From positions 758,651,301 to 758,715,300 of the forward strand of contig CM048755.1 of assembly GCA_026315105.1 (NCBI GenBank): DNA of 64,000 nucleotides, in the 5' to 3' direction. A program made the translations under genes and the position numbers. Below, one piece after another: positions 34,413 to 46,275 of the stretch (the first letter of the stretch is position 1; every line of letters starts with the position of its first letter). The notes under the pieces are model-generated. The model was given only the letters and a program-made list of their open reading frames with translations, made no database searches and was not told the origin of the DNA. Origin of the DNA: Locusta migratoria. Its lineage: Eukaryota > Arthropoda > Insecta > Orthoptera > Acrididae.

Positions 34413-34681
34413 TTGCGATTGTGTGTGTGTGTGTATTCATTTATTTATTTGTGATGCTGTCACACCTGTGCTCCTTCGCCAAGTTTCTATTAATAATGAC
34501 AAGTTGCCTTTTTCCTTCTTTTCAGTTTCAATACTTCTTAAATGATAAAAAATGCATTGAGAACATTTTCCTGGAAACAAGTTGACAAAATTGCAAATGA
34601 AAATGACAATCTACAGAATAATAAAATATAAAGTTGTGTTTAATCACAACAATATAGGCTGAATACATAAGATACACTCAC

Positions 34682-34906
34682 GATTTCTTTTGTAGAAAAT
34701 CTGCTTCTAGAACTATGGTGCACAAACACTCTGAACTGGAAGTGGCGTCAAAATAATATGGTTTCACCACTATCTCTTCATTTAGTGACAACATTGCCCA
34801 TTTGCGTTGAGGTAAGCTGAAGCCAACATGCCCCCGAGGTACATCAGGATGGAACCGCACACTGAATATATACTCTTTCCCACTCTTGGGTGTGACCTCT
34901 ATGTGC
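34682..34906 (-). CDS. Nsf: NSF coding exon 3, N domain
   Basis: A 225-bp exon between acceptor ATTGCAG and donor GTGAGT. It encodes residues 35-109 and begins HIEVTPKSGKEYIFSV. It contains the strongly conserved block GFSLPQRKWAMLSLNEEI and ends in DFLQKKS, both diagnostic of NSF. The protein here is the double-psi beta-barrel Na subdomain. The closing Ser codon is split with exon 4. Intron 2, before it, is only 315 bp and contains an A-rich run at 34971-34998. Confidence 0.95.
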
Positions 34907-35221
34907 CTGCAATTTATAATTTCCAATGTTGACAAGCAAATTTAGTGTAGTTACAAAACGAGATTTGTAAATAAAAAAAAAAAAGAAAAAAAAAGAAAAA
35001 CAAACAAACAAAGAAATATAATTAAGTGCATACTGTGCAGAAAGCATTTATTTACAATTTTGTAATAGATAATCAAATTTTTTACCAGTAGCATAGGTAG
35101 AATAAAACATTAAAAGTTACTTTGACAATTTTAGACTGGCTTTGAAGTAAATACATATATTAAAAAGGTGTTATGACAACTGGAAAAAGTTGAAAAATAC
35201 AGTATCTGCATTTTTACTCAC

Positions 35222-35310
35222 TTTACATCACTGGGAAAATCCCCATCATTCAAAATAGCACAGTTGGTGAGGGTCAATTCATCAGTTGGACAGCGGAAGA
35301 CTTTCATTCT
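35222..35310 (-). CDS. Nsf: NSF coding exon 2, start of the N domain
   Basis: An 89-bp exon between acceptor TTCCAG and donor GTGAGT. It encodes RMKVFRCPTDELTLTNCAIL and a further nine residues up to Asp-Val, covering residues 6-34 of the predicted protein. The CPTDEL-LTN block is a hallmark of the NSF N domain (the Na subdomain), which binds alpha-SNAP bound to SNARE complexes. The last codon is split 2+1 with exon 3 (Lys). Confidence 0.93.
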
Positions 35311-35511
35311 CTGGAATGAAATATCATAACAGTCAACTGCAATGTAATCTGATAATCTTATCAAACATTTTTTCATATATTATAAAAAGCATAGTATGCA
35401 ACTCACCAAAAGGACATACATAGAACCGCAACAAGCATATAGTCACTGATACACACATAAGTTACCTTTTGGCTGTTAGTCTATGACAAAATGAACAGAC
35501 TATCATTCATA

Positions 35512-35735
35512 CAAAGAAGGAAGCTTGGGGTTTAACATCCCATTGACATCGTCATCTTTAGAGATGGAGCTTAAGCTCAGATTTTCTGGGAAGGATGTGG
35601 AAGGAAATTGGGTGTGCCCATTGAAAGGAACCAACCCGGCATTAGCCTGGAGTGATTTAGGGAAATCACGGAAAACCTAAATCTGGATGGCCGGAGGTGG
35701 ATTTGAACCACCATCCTCCCAAATGCGAGTCCAGT
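35512..35735 (-). mobile_element. tRNA-derived SINE with conserved core, copy 2 (head lost)
   Basis: It keeps GATTTAGGGAAATCACGGAA, AACCTAAATCTGGATGG and TTTGAACCACCATCCTCCC. It breaks off at GCGAGTCCAGT, where CR1-like sequence begins. The tRNA head is missing, so the CR1-like fragment joined or inserted there. Confidence 0.65.
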
Positions 35736-36540
35736 GGAACGTGTATCGGAAAGATAGATCGGATACAACTGGAGGAGGAGTGTTCATAGCTGTGGACAAA
35801 CATATGGTTTCTACTGAGATCGAGGTTGAAAGTAACTGAAGTTATCTGGGCATGTATAACAGGTCTAAAAGAAGTAAAGTTAATAGTTGGGTGTTTTTAC
35901 CGTCCCCCGGTGCTGCTGTAGCAGTTTCAGAGTCATTCAAAGAAAGTGTACACCAGGTAGTGCATAGGTATCCGGGCCATGTAAAAGTAGTCAGGGGAGA
36001 CTTCAACCTTAAGAGTATAGATTGGGACCCCTCTAGTTACATTTCAGGCAGTACAGACAAGCTGTCTTGCAAGCTACTTTTGGACACATTCTCCGAAAAC
36101 TGTCCTGAGCAGTTAAAACGGCAACCCACGTGCAATGAAAATATTTTAGACCTTATAGCCACGAATAGGCCTGACCTTATTAAAGATGTCTGTGTAGAGA
36201 CAGGCATTAGTAATCATGATATCGTCATAGCATCGATGGTGACCAAAGTTCATAAACCAACCAATCAAGAAGGCTAGGAGCGTGTTTTTGTTGGGAAGAG
36301 CTGATAAGCAAATGTTACGATCACACTTAAAAAATGAATTGGCATCGTTTAATTCCACGACTGTGGATGTAAAGAAATTGTGGACTAAATTTAGTGCATT
36401 GTAAATAAAGGGTTAGAGAAATATGTGCCAGTAAAGACAATTAAGAATGGAAAAGATCCACAATGGTATAAGAATAATGTTTGAAAGCTGCTGAGAAAGC
36501 AAAAACTGTTGCACCCGCGATTAAAAAAAGAACATGCAAA
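35736..36540 (+). pseudogene. CR1-like LINE endonuclease fragment
   Basis: Plus-strand frames give GGGVFIAVDKHMVSTEIEVE, then VVRGDFNLKSIDWDPSSYIS, ENILDLIATNRPDLIKDVCV and ETGISNHDIVIA. These are the APE-endonuclease motifs of CR1 elements, with GDFN and the S(N/D)HD catalytic histidine motif. Sequence continues into the pre-RT region to about 36540, where the poly(A) end of an I-like LINE adjoins. Confidence 0.75.
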
Positions 36541-36701
36541 TGATTATTATTTTTTTTTTTTGTGGTTTTAGGGCGCACAATTGCTATGGTCATTAGCGCC
36601 CAGCCAAGAACAGAAATTTGCTACATCTCAAAAATTTGGTAACTACCAGTTAGAACATCAAGAAGAGGCTAAAAACGAAAGATAAAAGACAATCAAAAGG
36701 C

Positions 36702-38981
36702 TTAAATATCCTTTGATAAGTTGGCCAAGTTGATAAAACGCAAAACTCTAGCAGCTGATCGTGTGTCATCAGCTAAAATTTCCTCCAAAGTAGACGGAAA
36801 GTGAAGGGCAACACGGAGATGACTAAAATTAATGCAAGACAATAAAACGTGACGCACCATCAGCAATTCACCACAGGAGCACAGCGGTGCAGGATCGGCG
36901 GTTAGAAAATGACGGTGGCTGAAGCGGAAGTGACCGATCCGCAACCGGGCCAGGATGACCTCCTCCCTCCGAGAGGGGCGTGAGGAGGTCCTCCAAGCGG
37001 TCGGGATCAGTTTTACAGTTCGCAATTTATTGTTGTACAGTGAAAGCCACGCACTGTGCCATGACAACACGATACTCCGGCGAAGAGCCCGTTGAACATC
37101 GTCCGATGGGATGCAAAAGGTAGCCATGCGAGGCAAAAGAGCTGCTGCCTTGGCTGCTATGTCGGCGGTCTCATTCCTGGGCACACCCACGTGGCCAGGG
37201 ACCCACAGGGACAGCGACAGCTGTCAACTGCTAGCAACTGGAGGGAGCGTTGGATCCGATACACGAGAGGATGGTTCGAGAAAGGGTGCTTAAGACTCTG
37301 CAGGGCACTAAGGGAGTCCTAACATATGGCATAGAAGGGTTGGCGGTGGCGGCAGGTATACAAAACAGCCTGGTGGAGGGCAAAAAGCTCAGCCGTGAAA
37401 TTCGAGCACCGGTCAGGGAGCTTGTATTGTAAACGGTTGTCCCCGACGATGAAGGCAGATCTGACACCAGCAGTGCTCTTAGAACCATCAGTGTAAATAA
37501 ATATGGCATTATCGAACCGCGAACGGAGTTCGACAAGCCTCGAGCGGTAAAACCAAATCCGGAGTGCAGCGAACTAAGTTCAAGGTGGGTGTGAACCTGG
37601 GCCTGATGCCATGGTGGCAATGGGCTTTTGCTCAACCGAAAGGTAGAAGGAAGGGTAAAATCAAGCCACTGTAGCAGGCGGCGAAACCGAACTCCAGGTG
37701 GAAGCAAGGCAATCGCAGACAACTGATATTGGCGATCGAGTGAGTCGTCAAAAAAATAATCGTTAAGATGGATGGTTCGGCATCGACCGCAGGCGGCATG
37801 CGTACCGACAAGAGTATGTCAAGGGTAATACAGCAGCCTCGGCATACAGACTTCCAACAGGACTGGTATAAAATGCACCGGTCGCCAGATGTAATCCCAG
37901 ACGGTGAATGGAGTTTAGACGGCGGAGAATCGACGGCCGTGCAGAAGAGTATACAAGGCTTCCGTAGTCTAGCTTCGACTGAACAGTGGCCTGGTAAAGG
38001 TGAAGCAGGACGGTACAATCCGCTCCCCATGACGTGCCACTGAGGACACGAAGAACATTAAGGGATTGGGCACAACGGGCAGCCAGGTAGGACACGTGTG
38101 TGGACCAGCAAAGTTTACGATCCAACATGAGTCCCAAGAATTTCGTAGTCTCCACGAAAGGGAGAGCAACAGGGCCGAGATGTAGAGAAGGTGGAAGAAA
38201 TTCCTTGTATCTCCAGAAGTTGATGCACACTGTTTTCTCAGTGGAGAATAGGAAGCCGTTTGCGATGCTCCAGGAATATAGACGATCAAGACAGCGTTGA
38301 AGAGAACGCTCCAATAGACACGTCCGCTGGGCACTGCAATAAATTGCGAAATCGTCACCAAAAAGGGACCCGGAAACGTCGGCTGAAAGGCAATCTATGA
38401 TCTGATTGATTGCAATGGCAAAGAGAGCCACACTCAAGACAGAGCCCAGCGGTACCCCATTCTCCTGGCGAAAGGTGTGACAAAACAGAGCGCACCCGTA
38501 CCCGGAACTTGCGATCCGCCAAAAACGCTTGAATAAAGAGAGGGAGGCGGCCCCGAAGGCCCCATGTGTGCAATGTGCGGAGAATGCCCGCTCTCCAACA
38601 GGTATTGTATGCCTTCTCCAAGTCTAAGAACACTGCTACTGTTTGACGCTTCTTTAGAAAGTTATTCATAATGAAGGTCGACAACGTAATGAGGTTATCA
38701 GCAGCAGAGCAGTGTCGACGAAAACCGCATTGGATATTAGTCAGGAGGCGGCGAAATTCGAGGAGCCAGACCAACTGAGCGTTAACCATGCGTTCCATCA
38801 CCTTACAGACGCAGCTCGTCAGAGAAATAGGGCAATAGCTGGAAGGAAGGTGTTTGTCCTTCCCTGGTTTGGGGACAATAATGGCTTCACGCCAACTTGT
38901 GGGAACATGACCTTCAGTCCATATGCGATTGTAGGTACTAAGAAGAAAACACTTGCCCGCAGGAGAGAGGTTCTTCAGCAT
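36702..38981 (-). pseudogene. Copy A ORF2, RT and RNase H part (broken)
   Basis: Pieces in three frames: RT blocks (YCPISLTSCVCKVMERMVNA, AVFLDLEKAYNTCW), then GSLFGDDFAIYCSAQ, then the RNase H region (overlapping frames 37231-37722), and the C-terminal SCGELLMVRHVLLSC motif. Changes such as AYNT for AYDT and FGDD for the active-site DD neighbourhood, plus frameshifts at about 38440 and 37700, show decay. Confidence 0.85.
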
Positions 38982-39134
38982 CTCAATATGGATTGAATCA
39001 GGACTGGGAGCAGAAGATCAGGACAGGGCAAGAGCACGGTCTAGCTCCTGCATGGTCAAGGCGACATTATAATTTTCACGATTAAAAGAGTGGAAAGAAG
39101 GCGAGGGAGAATGGCAGGGTGGTAATGGGCAGAG

Positions 39135-40176
39135 CTAGAAACCTCCGCAAAGAAAAGGCCCAAAGCAGTCCAGCAAGCTTTTTTGCTGTCGTTTATGATA
39201 CGACGACATTGCACTCATTTGTTTATAATTTATGCAATTCTCCGAAGTTGGGTGGCGGCGGAAGGTGCGTAAAGCACGTCGCTGGGCTCTAAGCACGTCG
39301 CGGCAGGCTGCAGTCCACCAAGGGACCGAAACACGATGTGGAGAAGAGGAGGTACGAGGTATGGAATGTTCGGCAGCTGTGAGAATAACCTGTGTGAGGT
39401 ATTCAACCTGACTGTCACAGCTGGGAAAATTCTGATCGTGAAAAATAGCCATGGAAGAATAAAGCCCCCAGTCGGCCTTAGAAATGTTCCAACTGGTGGG
39501 ACGAGGAGATGGGGCATGATTCAGGAAGTGGATGACACAAGGGAAATGGTCACTCGAGTTTGTGTCAGAAAGTGCATACCACTCAAACCGATCGGCAAGC
39601 TGAGGAGTGCATATCGCAAGGTCTTTGTGGGAGTAAGTATGAGTTGTGTCAGAAAGGAAGGTCGGTGCACCAGTGTTGAGGAAGACAAGATTGAGGTGTT
39701 GGAGAAGGTCCACCAAAAGGGAGCCTCTCGGACAAGGTGCCGGAGAGCCCCATAGGGTCGTGGTAGGCATTGAAGTCGCCTACCAACACAAAAGGTGAAG
39801 GGAGCTGGTCGACGAGGTGTAGCACATCTGCCCTAGTAAGGGCAGATGACGATGGCGAATAGATATTACAGAGGGAAAAAGTAAATGTGGATAGAGTTAT
39901 GCGGACGGCAACTGCCTGTAGGTGAGAATGCAATGTAATGGGGTGGTAATAGACGTCGTCTCGAAGGAGCATCAGAACCCCTCCATGGGCTGGGACACCT
40001 TCCACGGGTGGCAGGTTGAAATGCACAGAGGTGTAGTGGGGAAAGTCTGCACGATCACTTTGACGCATCTTAGTTTCTTGGAGACAGACTAGAAGCGGGC
40101 AGTGCAATTGAAGGAGTAGTTTTAACTCCTCCCGATTGGAACGAATGCCGCGAATATTCCATTGAAGGAGCGCCAT
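39135..40176 (-). pseudogene. Copy A ORF2, APE endonuclease part (broken)
   Basis: It starts MALLQWNIRGIRSNREELKL and includes LLVCLQETKM and VGDFNAYHDP, with a frameshift just after. The second frame contains SDTNSSDHFPCVIHF (SDH motif). A deletion near 39161 removes the link to the RT. Confidence 0.85.
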
Positions 40177-40455
40177 GATAAAAAATGAGATAAGAAATGA
40201 GGATAATAACGAACAAGCAAGCGGGGTCACCTCGACGGCCGCTGAGGACCGGATTTCGAGGGAGCACTGCTATCGCTGTCTAGGGGCAAAGGGTCGTGGT
40301 GCATAGGTTCGATAAACGCGCCTGCCACCTCCCTGAGTTGATCAGGAGGGGCAGTTTCCATGGCCGGTAAAGGGCTGAGTGCCCGGCAGACGGAGCATCC
40401 CGGTGAAACAGAAGACTGCCGAGGCCTGCAACTGTTGGGCGGCGTGACGGATGGG

Positions 40456-41700
40456 TCACGCCTCGGCGGGGCAGGTGAGGAACTCTTTCTTGTTGGCTCT
40501 TCTGGAAGATTGACGGTGAGAAAAGGCAGTTGACGGTTGGGAAGCCTGATAACGCAGAAAATCCTCAAGGACGGGTTCCTTTTTCAAAGTCCGGGCATCT
40601 TGTTTAGGTGCCCGCGGTTTACTAGAGGTTGACGAAGACTGAACTTTAGAAGCAGCAGGAGGAGGAAGCGGGGACTTGGAACAGGCATTCTTTGTGCTGG
40701 CGGATCGCACAACTGTGTCAGCGAAAGTGAAATCACAGGTCTGGGTACTTGAATCCTTAGTAGGTCAAGTGGAGGTGAGGACCTTACTGTATGTTCCCGC
40801 TGGGAGGACAGCGGGCCTTCGACTCGCCAACAACTTTCGAGCGGCAGATGTTGATACCTTTTCCGTAACCCGAATTTGCTGGACGACTTTTTCATCCTTG
40901 TATACAGGGCAGTCTCAAGATGAAGCTGCATGGTCACCGTTGCAGTTAAGGCAGTGAGGGGACGGAGGTGGGCAATCCCCCTCATGGGCGTCCCTACCAC
41001 AAGTGCCACATTTTGCTGCGTTAGGGCAAGATTGACGGGTGTGGTTGTATCGGTGGCATTGAAAACAGCGCGTTGGGTTTGGTATATAAGGGCGGACAGA
41101 GATAACTTCGTACCCTGCTTTGACCTTCGACGGGAGTTAAACTCTGTCGAACGCCAAAAAACACAGTACAAGTCGGTGTCAGCTGGTTATATACCTTTTT
41201 CAAAACCCTATGCACGACTGACACCCTGATCTGACATGTAGGTTTGTATGTCTTCGTCAGACAACTCGTCAAGGGATCTCGTGAAGACTACACCCCCCCC
41301 CCCCCCCCGTGACGAGTTGAGTGTGCGATGTGCTTCTACCATGACTGGAAATGTGTGTACCAATGTTGTTCGTATCAGTTTTTGGGCCTGGAAGGCACTG
41401 TCCGCTTCCAGCAACAATGTGCCATTGCGCTGACGCAAACAGGTTTTAACAGGGCCAGCAATTGCATCAACACCTTTCTAAATGACGAAAGGATTTACAG
41501 AATTGAAATCTTTACCGTCGGTGCGAGAGACAACAAGAAATTTCTGTAGATTAGGCAGAGTCTTCATTTGCTGAGGCGAATATCTTTCGTTTCTGGGTCA
41601 ACGTCACTGAAGAAGAGAAGGAAGTCATTGCGGAAGTGTCCCCCGTGATTACCGGCGTCTACGATGGCGCGCTCCTTCCTAGTGGGGGCCCTCTCCAAGG
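40456..41700 (-). pseudogene. Copy A ORF1 (gag-like), broken
   Basis: The gag homologous to that of copy B is present, but frames shift near 40700, 41070 and 41280. A run of about 15 C (plus strand 41291-41307) replaces a short coding stretch and shifts the frame. In contrast to copy B, the end of the gag is intact here: FLRYQASQPSTAFSHRQSS continues where copy B has a stop. Confidence 0.75.
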
Positions 41701-42062
41701 GCTTACACGCCTCAGGTGATTGTTCACACCTCAGGTCACGCCTCCTGAGAACTGACGGAGGGACCAATCGGCATGTTCGGAAGGTACCAGCTTGGGTAAT
41801 CACCTCTCCCTGGGCCTGGCCTTTACCAGGGGGTACGTACGTGCCCTACTTTTCTACCCAGGGCGGGGAATTACGCGTTACCCCGTCACCTGCTATGCAT
41901 GATAATGCGTGGGTCAGCCTTCAGACACGCACAGGGAGGAAAGAAGAAGAATAGAGGAAGTGAAGAGAAAGAAGGAAAGAAGTGTGTCAAATTCCGAGGC
42001 AGAGACTAATGAGGAGGAGAAGGCTAGGAGAGTACAAGGAGAGAAAGACAGAAACAAAGGGT

Positions 42063-42065
<3 letters not shown>

Positions 42066-42095
<30 letters not shown>
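42066..42095 (-). other. Poly(A) junction between LINE copies B and A
   Basis: Thirty T on the plus strand (poly(A) of copy B) lie directly between the 3' end of copy B and the 5' end of copy A. No host DNA separates the two copies. Confidence 0.9.
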
Positions 42096-42096
<1 letters not shown>

Positions 42097-42230
42097 TGGT
42101 TTTAGGGCGCACAACTTCTATGGTCATTAGCGCCCAGCCAAGAACATAGATTCGCTATGATCTAAAAAATGTAGACTGTCAGAACATCCAGAAGAGGCTA
42201 AAAACTAAAGATAAAAGACAATTAAAATGG

Positions 42231-45200
42231 TTAAATATCCTTGGATAAGTTGGCCAAGTTGATAAAACGCAAAACTCGAGCAGCTGCTCGTGTGTCATCA
42301 GCTAAAATTTCCTCCAGAGTAGACGGAAAGTGAAGGGCTACATGGAGATGATTAAAATTAACACAAGTCAGTAAAACATGTCGCACTGTCAGCAGTTCAC
42401 CGCAGGAGCACAGCGGTGCAGGGTCGGCGGATAGCAAGTGACGGTGGCTGAAACGGCAATGACCGATCCGCAACCGAGCCAGGATGACCTCCTCCCGCCG
42501 AGAGGGGCGTGAGGATGTCCTCCAAGCGGTCGGGATCGGTTTGACAGTTCGCAATTTATTGTTGTACAGTGAAAGCCACACACTGTGCCATTGCGACACG
42601 ATACTCCGGCGAAGAGCCCGTTGAACATCGTCCAATGGGACACAAAAGGTAGCCATGCGAGGCAAAAGAGCTGCTGCCTTGGCTGCTGTGTCGGCGGCCT
42701 CATTCCCGGGCACACCCACATGGCCAGGGACCCACAGGAAAGAAACGTGACAGCTGTCATCCGCCAGCAACTGGAGGGAGCGTTGGATCCGATACACGAG
42801 AGGATGGTTCGATAAAGGGTCCTTAAGACTCTGCATGGCACTAAGGGAGTCAGAACATATGGCATAGAAAGGGTGGCGGTGGCGGCAGGTATACAGAACG
42901 GCCTTGTGGAGGGCGAAAAGCTCAGCCGTGAAGTTTGAGCACCGGTCAGGGAGCTTGTATTGGAAACGGTTGTCCCCGACGACGAAGGCAGATCCGACAC
43001 CGGCAGTGCTCTTGGAACCATCAGTGTAAATAAATACGGCATTATCGAACCGCGCACGGAGTTCGACAAGCCTCGAGCGGAATACCAAATCCGGAGTGCT
43101 CTCCTTGGGGAGCGAACTAAGTTCGAGGTGTGTGTGAACCTGGGCCTGATGCCATGGTGGCAATGGGCTTTCGCTCAACCGAAGGGTGGAAGGAAGGGTA
43201 AAATCGAGCCGTTGTAGCAGGCGGCGAAACCGAACTCCCGGTGGAAGCAAGGCAATCGCAGACAACTGATATTGGCGATCGAGTGAGTCGTCAAAAAATA
43301 ATCTGTAAGATGGATGGTTGGGCATCGACCGTAGGCGGCATGCGTACCGACACAAGAGTATGTCACGTCGATTGGTCAAGGGTAATACAGCAGCCTCGGC
43401 ATACAGACTTTCAACAGGGCTAGTATAAAATGCACCGGTCGCAAGACGTAAACCCCGATGGTGGATAGTGTTGAGACGGCGGAGAATCGACGGCCGTGCA
43501 GAAGAGTATACAAGGCTTCCATAGTCGAGCTTCGACTGAACAATGGCCTGGTAAAGGTGAAGCAGGACGGTACAATCCGCTCCCCATGACGTGCCACTGA
43601 GGACACGAAGAACGTTAAGGGATCGGGCACAACGGGCAGCCAGGTAGGACACATGTGTGGACCAGCAAAGTTTCCGATCCAACATGAGTCCCAAGAATTT
43701 TGTAGTCTCCACGAAAGGGAGAGCAACAGGGCCGAGACGTAGAGAAGGTGGAAGAAATTCCTTGTATCTCCAGAAATTGATACACACAGTTTTCTCAGTG
43801 GAGAATCTGAAGCCGTTTGCGATGCTCCAGGAATATAGACGGTCAAGACAGCGTTGGAGAGAACGCTCCAAGAGACACGTCCGCTGGGCGCTACAATAAA
43901 TTGCGAAATCGTCAACAAAAAGAGATCCGGAGACGTCGGCTGAAAGGCAATCTACGATCGGATTGATTGCCATGGCAAAGAGCGCCACACTCAAGACGGA
44001 GCCCTGTGGTACCCCATTCTCCTGGCAAAAGGTATCCGACAGAACAGAGCCCACCCGTACCCGGAACTTGCGATCCGCCAAAAACTCTTGAATAAAAAGA
44101 GGAAGGCGGCCCCGAAGGCCCCATGTGTGCAATGTGCGGAGAATGCCCGCTCTCCAACAGGTATCGTATGCCTTCTCCAAGTCGAAGAAAACTGCTACTG
44201 TTTGACGCTTCTTTAGAAAGTTGTTCATAATGAAGGTCGACAACGTAACGAGGTGGTCAGCAGCAGAGCGGTGTCGACGAAAACCGCATTGGATATTAGT
44301 CAGAAGACGGCGAGATTCGAGGAGCCAGACCAACCGAGCGTTAACCATGCGTTCCATCACCTTACAGACGCAGCTTGTCAGAGAAATGGGACGATAACTG
44401 GAAGGAAGGTGTTTGTCCTTCCCTGGTTTGGGGATGGGGACAACAATGGCTTCACGCCAACTTGTGGGAACATGACCTTCAGTCCATATGCGATTGTAGG
44501 TACTAAGAAGAAAGCACTTGCCCGCAGAAGAGAGGTTCTTCAGCATCTCAATATGAATGGAATCGGGCCCGGGAGCAGAAGACCGGGACAGGGCGAGAGC
44601 ACGATCTAGCTCCTGCATGGTGAAGGCGACGTTATAATTTTCACGATTAAAAGAGCGGAAAGAAGGCGGCCGTGCCTCCTCTACCTGTTTGCGAGGGAGA
44701 AAGGCAGGGTGGTAATGGGCAGAGCTCGAAACCTCCGCAAAGAAACGACCCAACGCGTTTGAAACATCAGCTGGGTCCACGAGGACTGCGTTCTCCACGG
44801 TCAGGCCAGGAATCGGGGAGTGGACCTTGATGCCGGACAAACGGCGTAGGCCACCCCAGACAACCGTGGAGGGAGTAAAACGGTTAAAAGAACTAGTAAA
44901 AGCTGTCCAGCAAGCTTTCTTGCTGTCGTTTACGATACGACGGCTCTCATACGTTTGTAATTGATGCAATTCTCCAAAGTTGGGTGGCGGCGGAAGGTGC
45001 GTAAAGCACGGCGCCGGGCTCGAAGCGCGTCGCGGCATGCTGCAGTCCACCAAGGGACCTGCACACGACGTGGAGAAGAGGATGTACGAGGTATGGAACG
45101 TTCAGCAGCAGTGAGAATAACCTCTGTGAGGTATTCGACCTGACTGTCACAGTTGGGAAAATTCTGATTGTGAAAAACAGCCATGGAAGAATAAAGCCCC

Positions 45201-45907
45201 CAGTCGGCTTTAGAAATGTTCCAACTGGTGGGACGTGGAGATGGGGAATGATGTAGGAAGTGGATGATACAAGGGAAATGGTCACTCGAGTACGTGTCAG
45301 AAAGTGCATACCACTCAAACCGACCGGCAAGCTGAGGAGTGCATATTGCGAGGTCTATATGGGAATAAGTGTGTGTTGTGTCAGAAAGGAAGGTCGGTGC
45401 ACCGGTGTTGAGGCAGACAAGATCGAGGTGGTGGAGAATGTCCACCAAAAGGGAGCCTCTCGGACAAGGTGCCGGAGAGCCCCATAGGGGGTGGTGGGCA
45501 TTAAAGTCGCCTACCAACACGAAAGGTGAAGGGAGCTGGTCAACAAGGTTTAGCACATCTGCCCTAGTAAGGGCAGATGACGATGGCGAATATATATTAC
45601 AGAGGGAGAAGGTAAATGTGGATAAGGTGATGCGGACGGCAACTGCCTGTAGGTGAGTGTGCAAGGAAATGGGATGGAAATAGACATCGTCTCGAAGGAG
45701 CATCAGAACCCCACCATGGGCTGGGACACCTTCCACTGGTGGCAGGTCGAACCGCACAGAGGTGTAGTGTGGAAAGTCTGCACGATCACGTGGACGCAAC
45801 TTAGTTTCCTGGAGGCAGACTAGAAGCGGGCAGTGCAATCGAAGGAGTAGTTTTAACTCCTCCCGATTAGAACGAATGCCGCGAATGTTCCATTGAAGGA
45901 GCGCCAT
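42231..45907 (-). pseudogene. Copy B ORF2: APE endonuclease, RT, RNase H, zinc-like C terminus
   Basis: It starts at 45907 with MALLQWNIRGIRSNREE. The endonuclease has QETK, VGDFNAHHPLWGSP and SDTYSSDHFPCIIHF. One frameshift at about 44930-45000 separates it from a 940-codon frame. RT motifs there are PGPDSIHIEML, SSYRPISLTSCVCKVMERMV, VAVFFDLEKAYDTCW, NGVPQGSVLSV and GSLFVDDFAIYCSA (FVDD in place of the usual YADD), at about residue 376. RNase H follows (FIYTDGSKSTAGVGSAFVV at about residue 670, then FTAELFALHKAV and WVPGHVGVPGNEAADTAAK). The C terminus has LCSCGELLTVRHVLLTC. It performs target-primed reverse transcription when intact. Confidence 0.9.
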
Positions 45908-46275
45908 GATAAAAATGAGAGAAGAAATAAGGATAAAAACCAAGTAGCGAGCGGGGTCACCTCGACGGCCGCTGAGGACCGGATTTCGAGGGAGCACTGC
46001 TATCGCTGTCTGGGGGCAAAGGGTCATGTTCCATTGGTTCGACCGACGCGCCTGCCACCTCCCTGAGTTGATCAGGAGGGGCAGTTTCCACCTCCGGTAA
46101 AGGGCCGGGCGCCCGGCAAACGGAGCGTCCCGGTGAAACAGAAGATGGCCGAGGCCGGCAACTGTTGGACGGCGTGACGGATGGGTCACGCCTCGGCGGG
46201 GAAGGAGAGGAACTCTTTCTTGTCAGCTCTTCTGGAAGAGTGACGGCGGGAAGAGGCAGTTGACGGTTGGGAAGC

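Larger units (their letters stand above)
33895..34480. mobile_element. Near-perfect 586-bp palindrome flanked by a 16-bp duplication
   Basis: The left arm (33895-34211) and right arm (34213-34480) are reverse complements with one base between them: GACATACTGTA, C, TACAGTATGTC. Visible differences are the (AC)n length (about 30 units left, about 8 right) and a few bases. The 16-bp GCCAAGTTTCTATTAA occurs at 33809-33824 and again at 34478-34493. The inserted unit is therefore probably 33825-34493 including one target copy. The arms match the single-arm piece at 15671-16140. No real gene is encoded. Long frames here come from the mirrored repeats. Confidence 0.85.
36550..42065 (-). mobile_element. 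I-clade-like LINE, copy A (downstream member of a tandem)
   Basis: A 5.5-kb non-LTR element with gag, endonuclease, RT and RNase H in order. It ends in 12 A on the minus strand (36550-36561) after the shared 3' end GTGGTTTTAGGGCGCACAA. The 5' end stops at CAAAGGGTAGG (42055-42065), exactly against the poly(A) of copy B. It lacks about 150 bp near 39161 and 25 bp near 39100 compared with copy B, and has many frameshifts. Confidence 0.88.

Noticed and set aside
34127..34585. A 152-codon frame and its mirror on the other strand (33848-34297)
   Set aside because: The same protein appears on both strands because the DNA is a palindrome. It is non-coding repeat sequence.
40227..40568. Overlapping proline-rich frames in the LINE copies (also 45957-46298)
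   Set aside because: They overlap the gag frame out of register. Copy A shows that the gag frame itself continues through this part.
42389..43069. A 226-codon frame antiparallel in register to RNase H of copy B
   Set aside because: It is a shadow of the 940-codon RT/RNase H frame on the same strand in another register.
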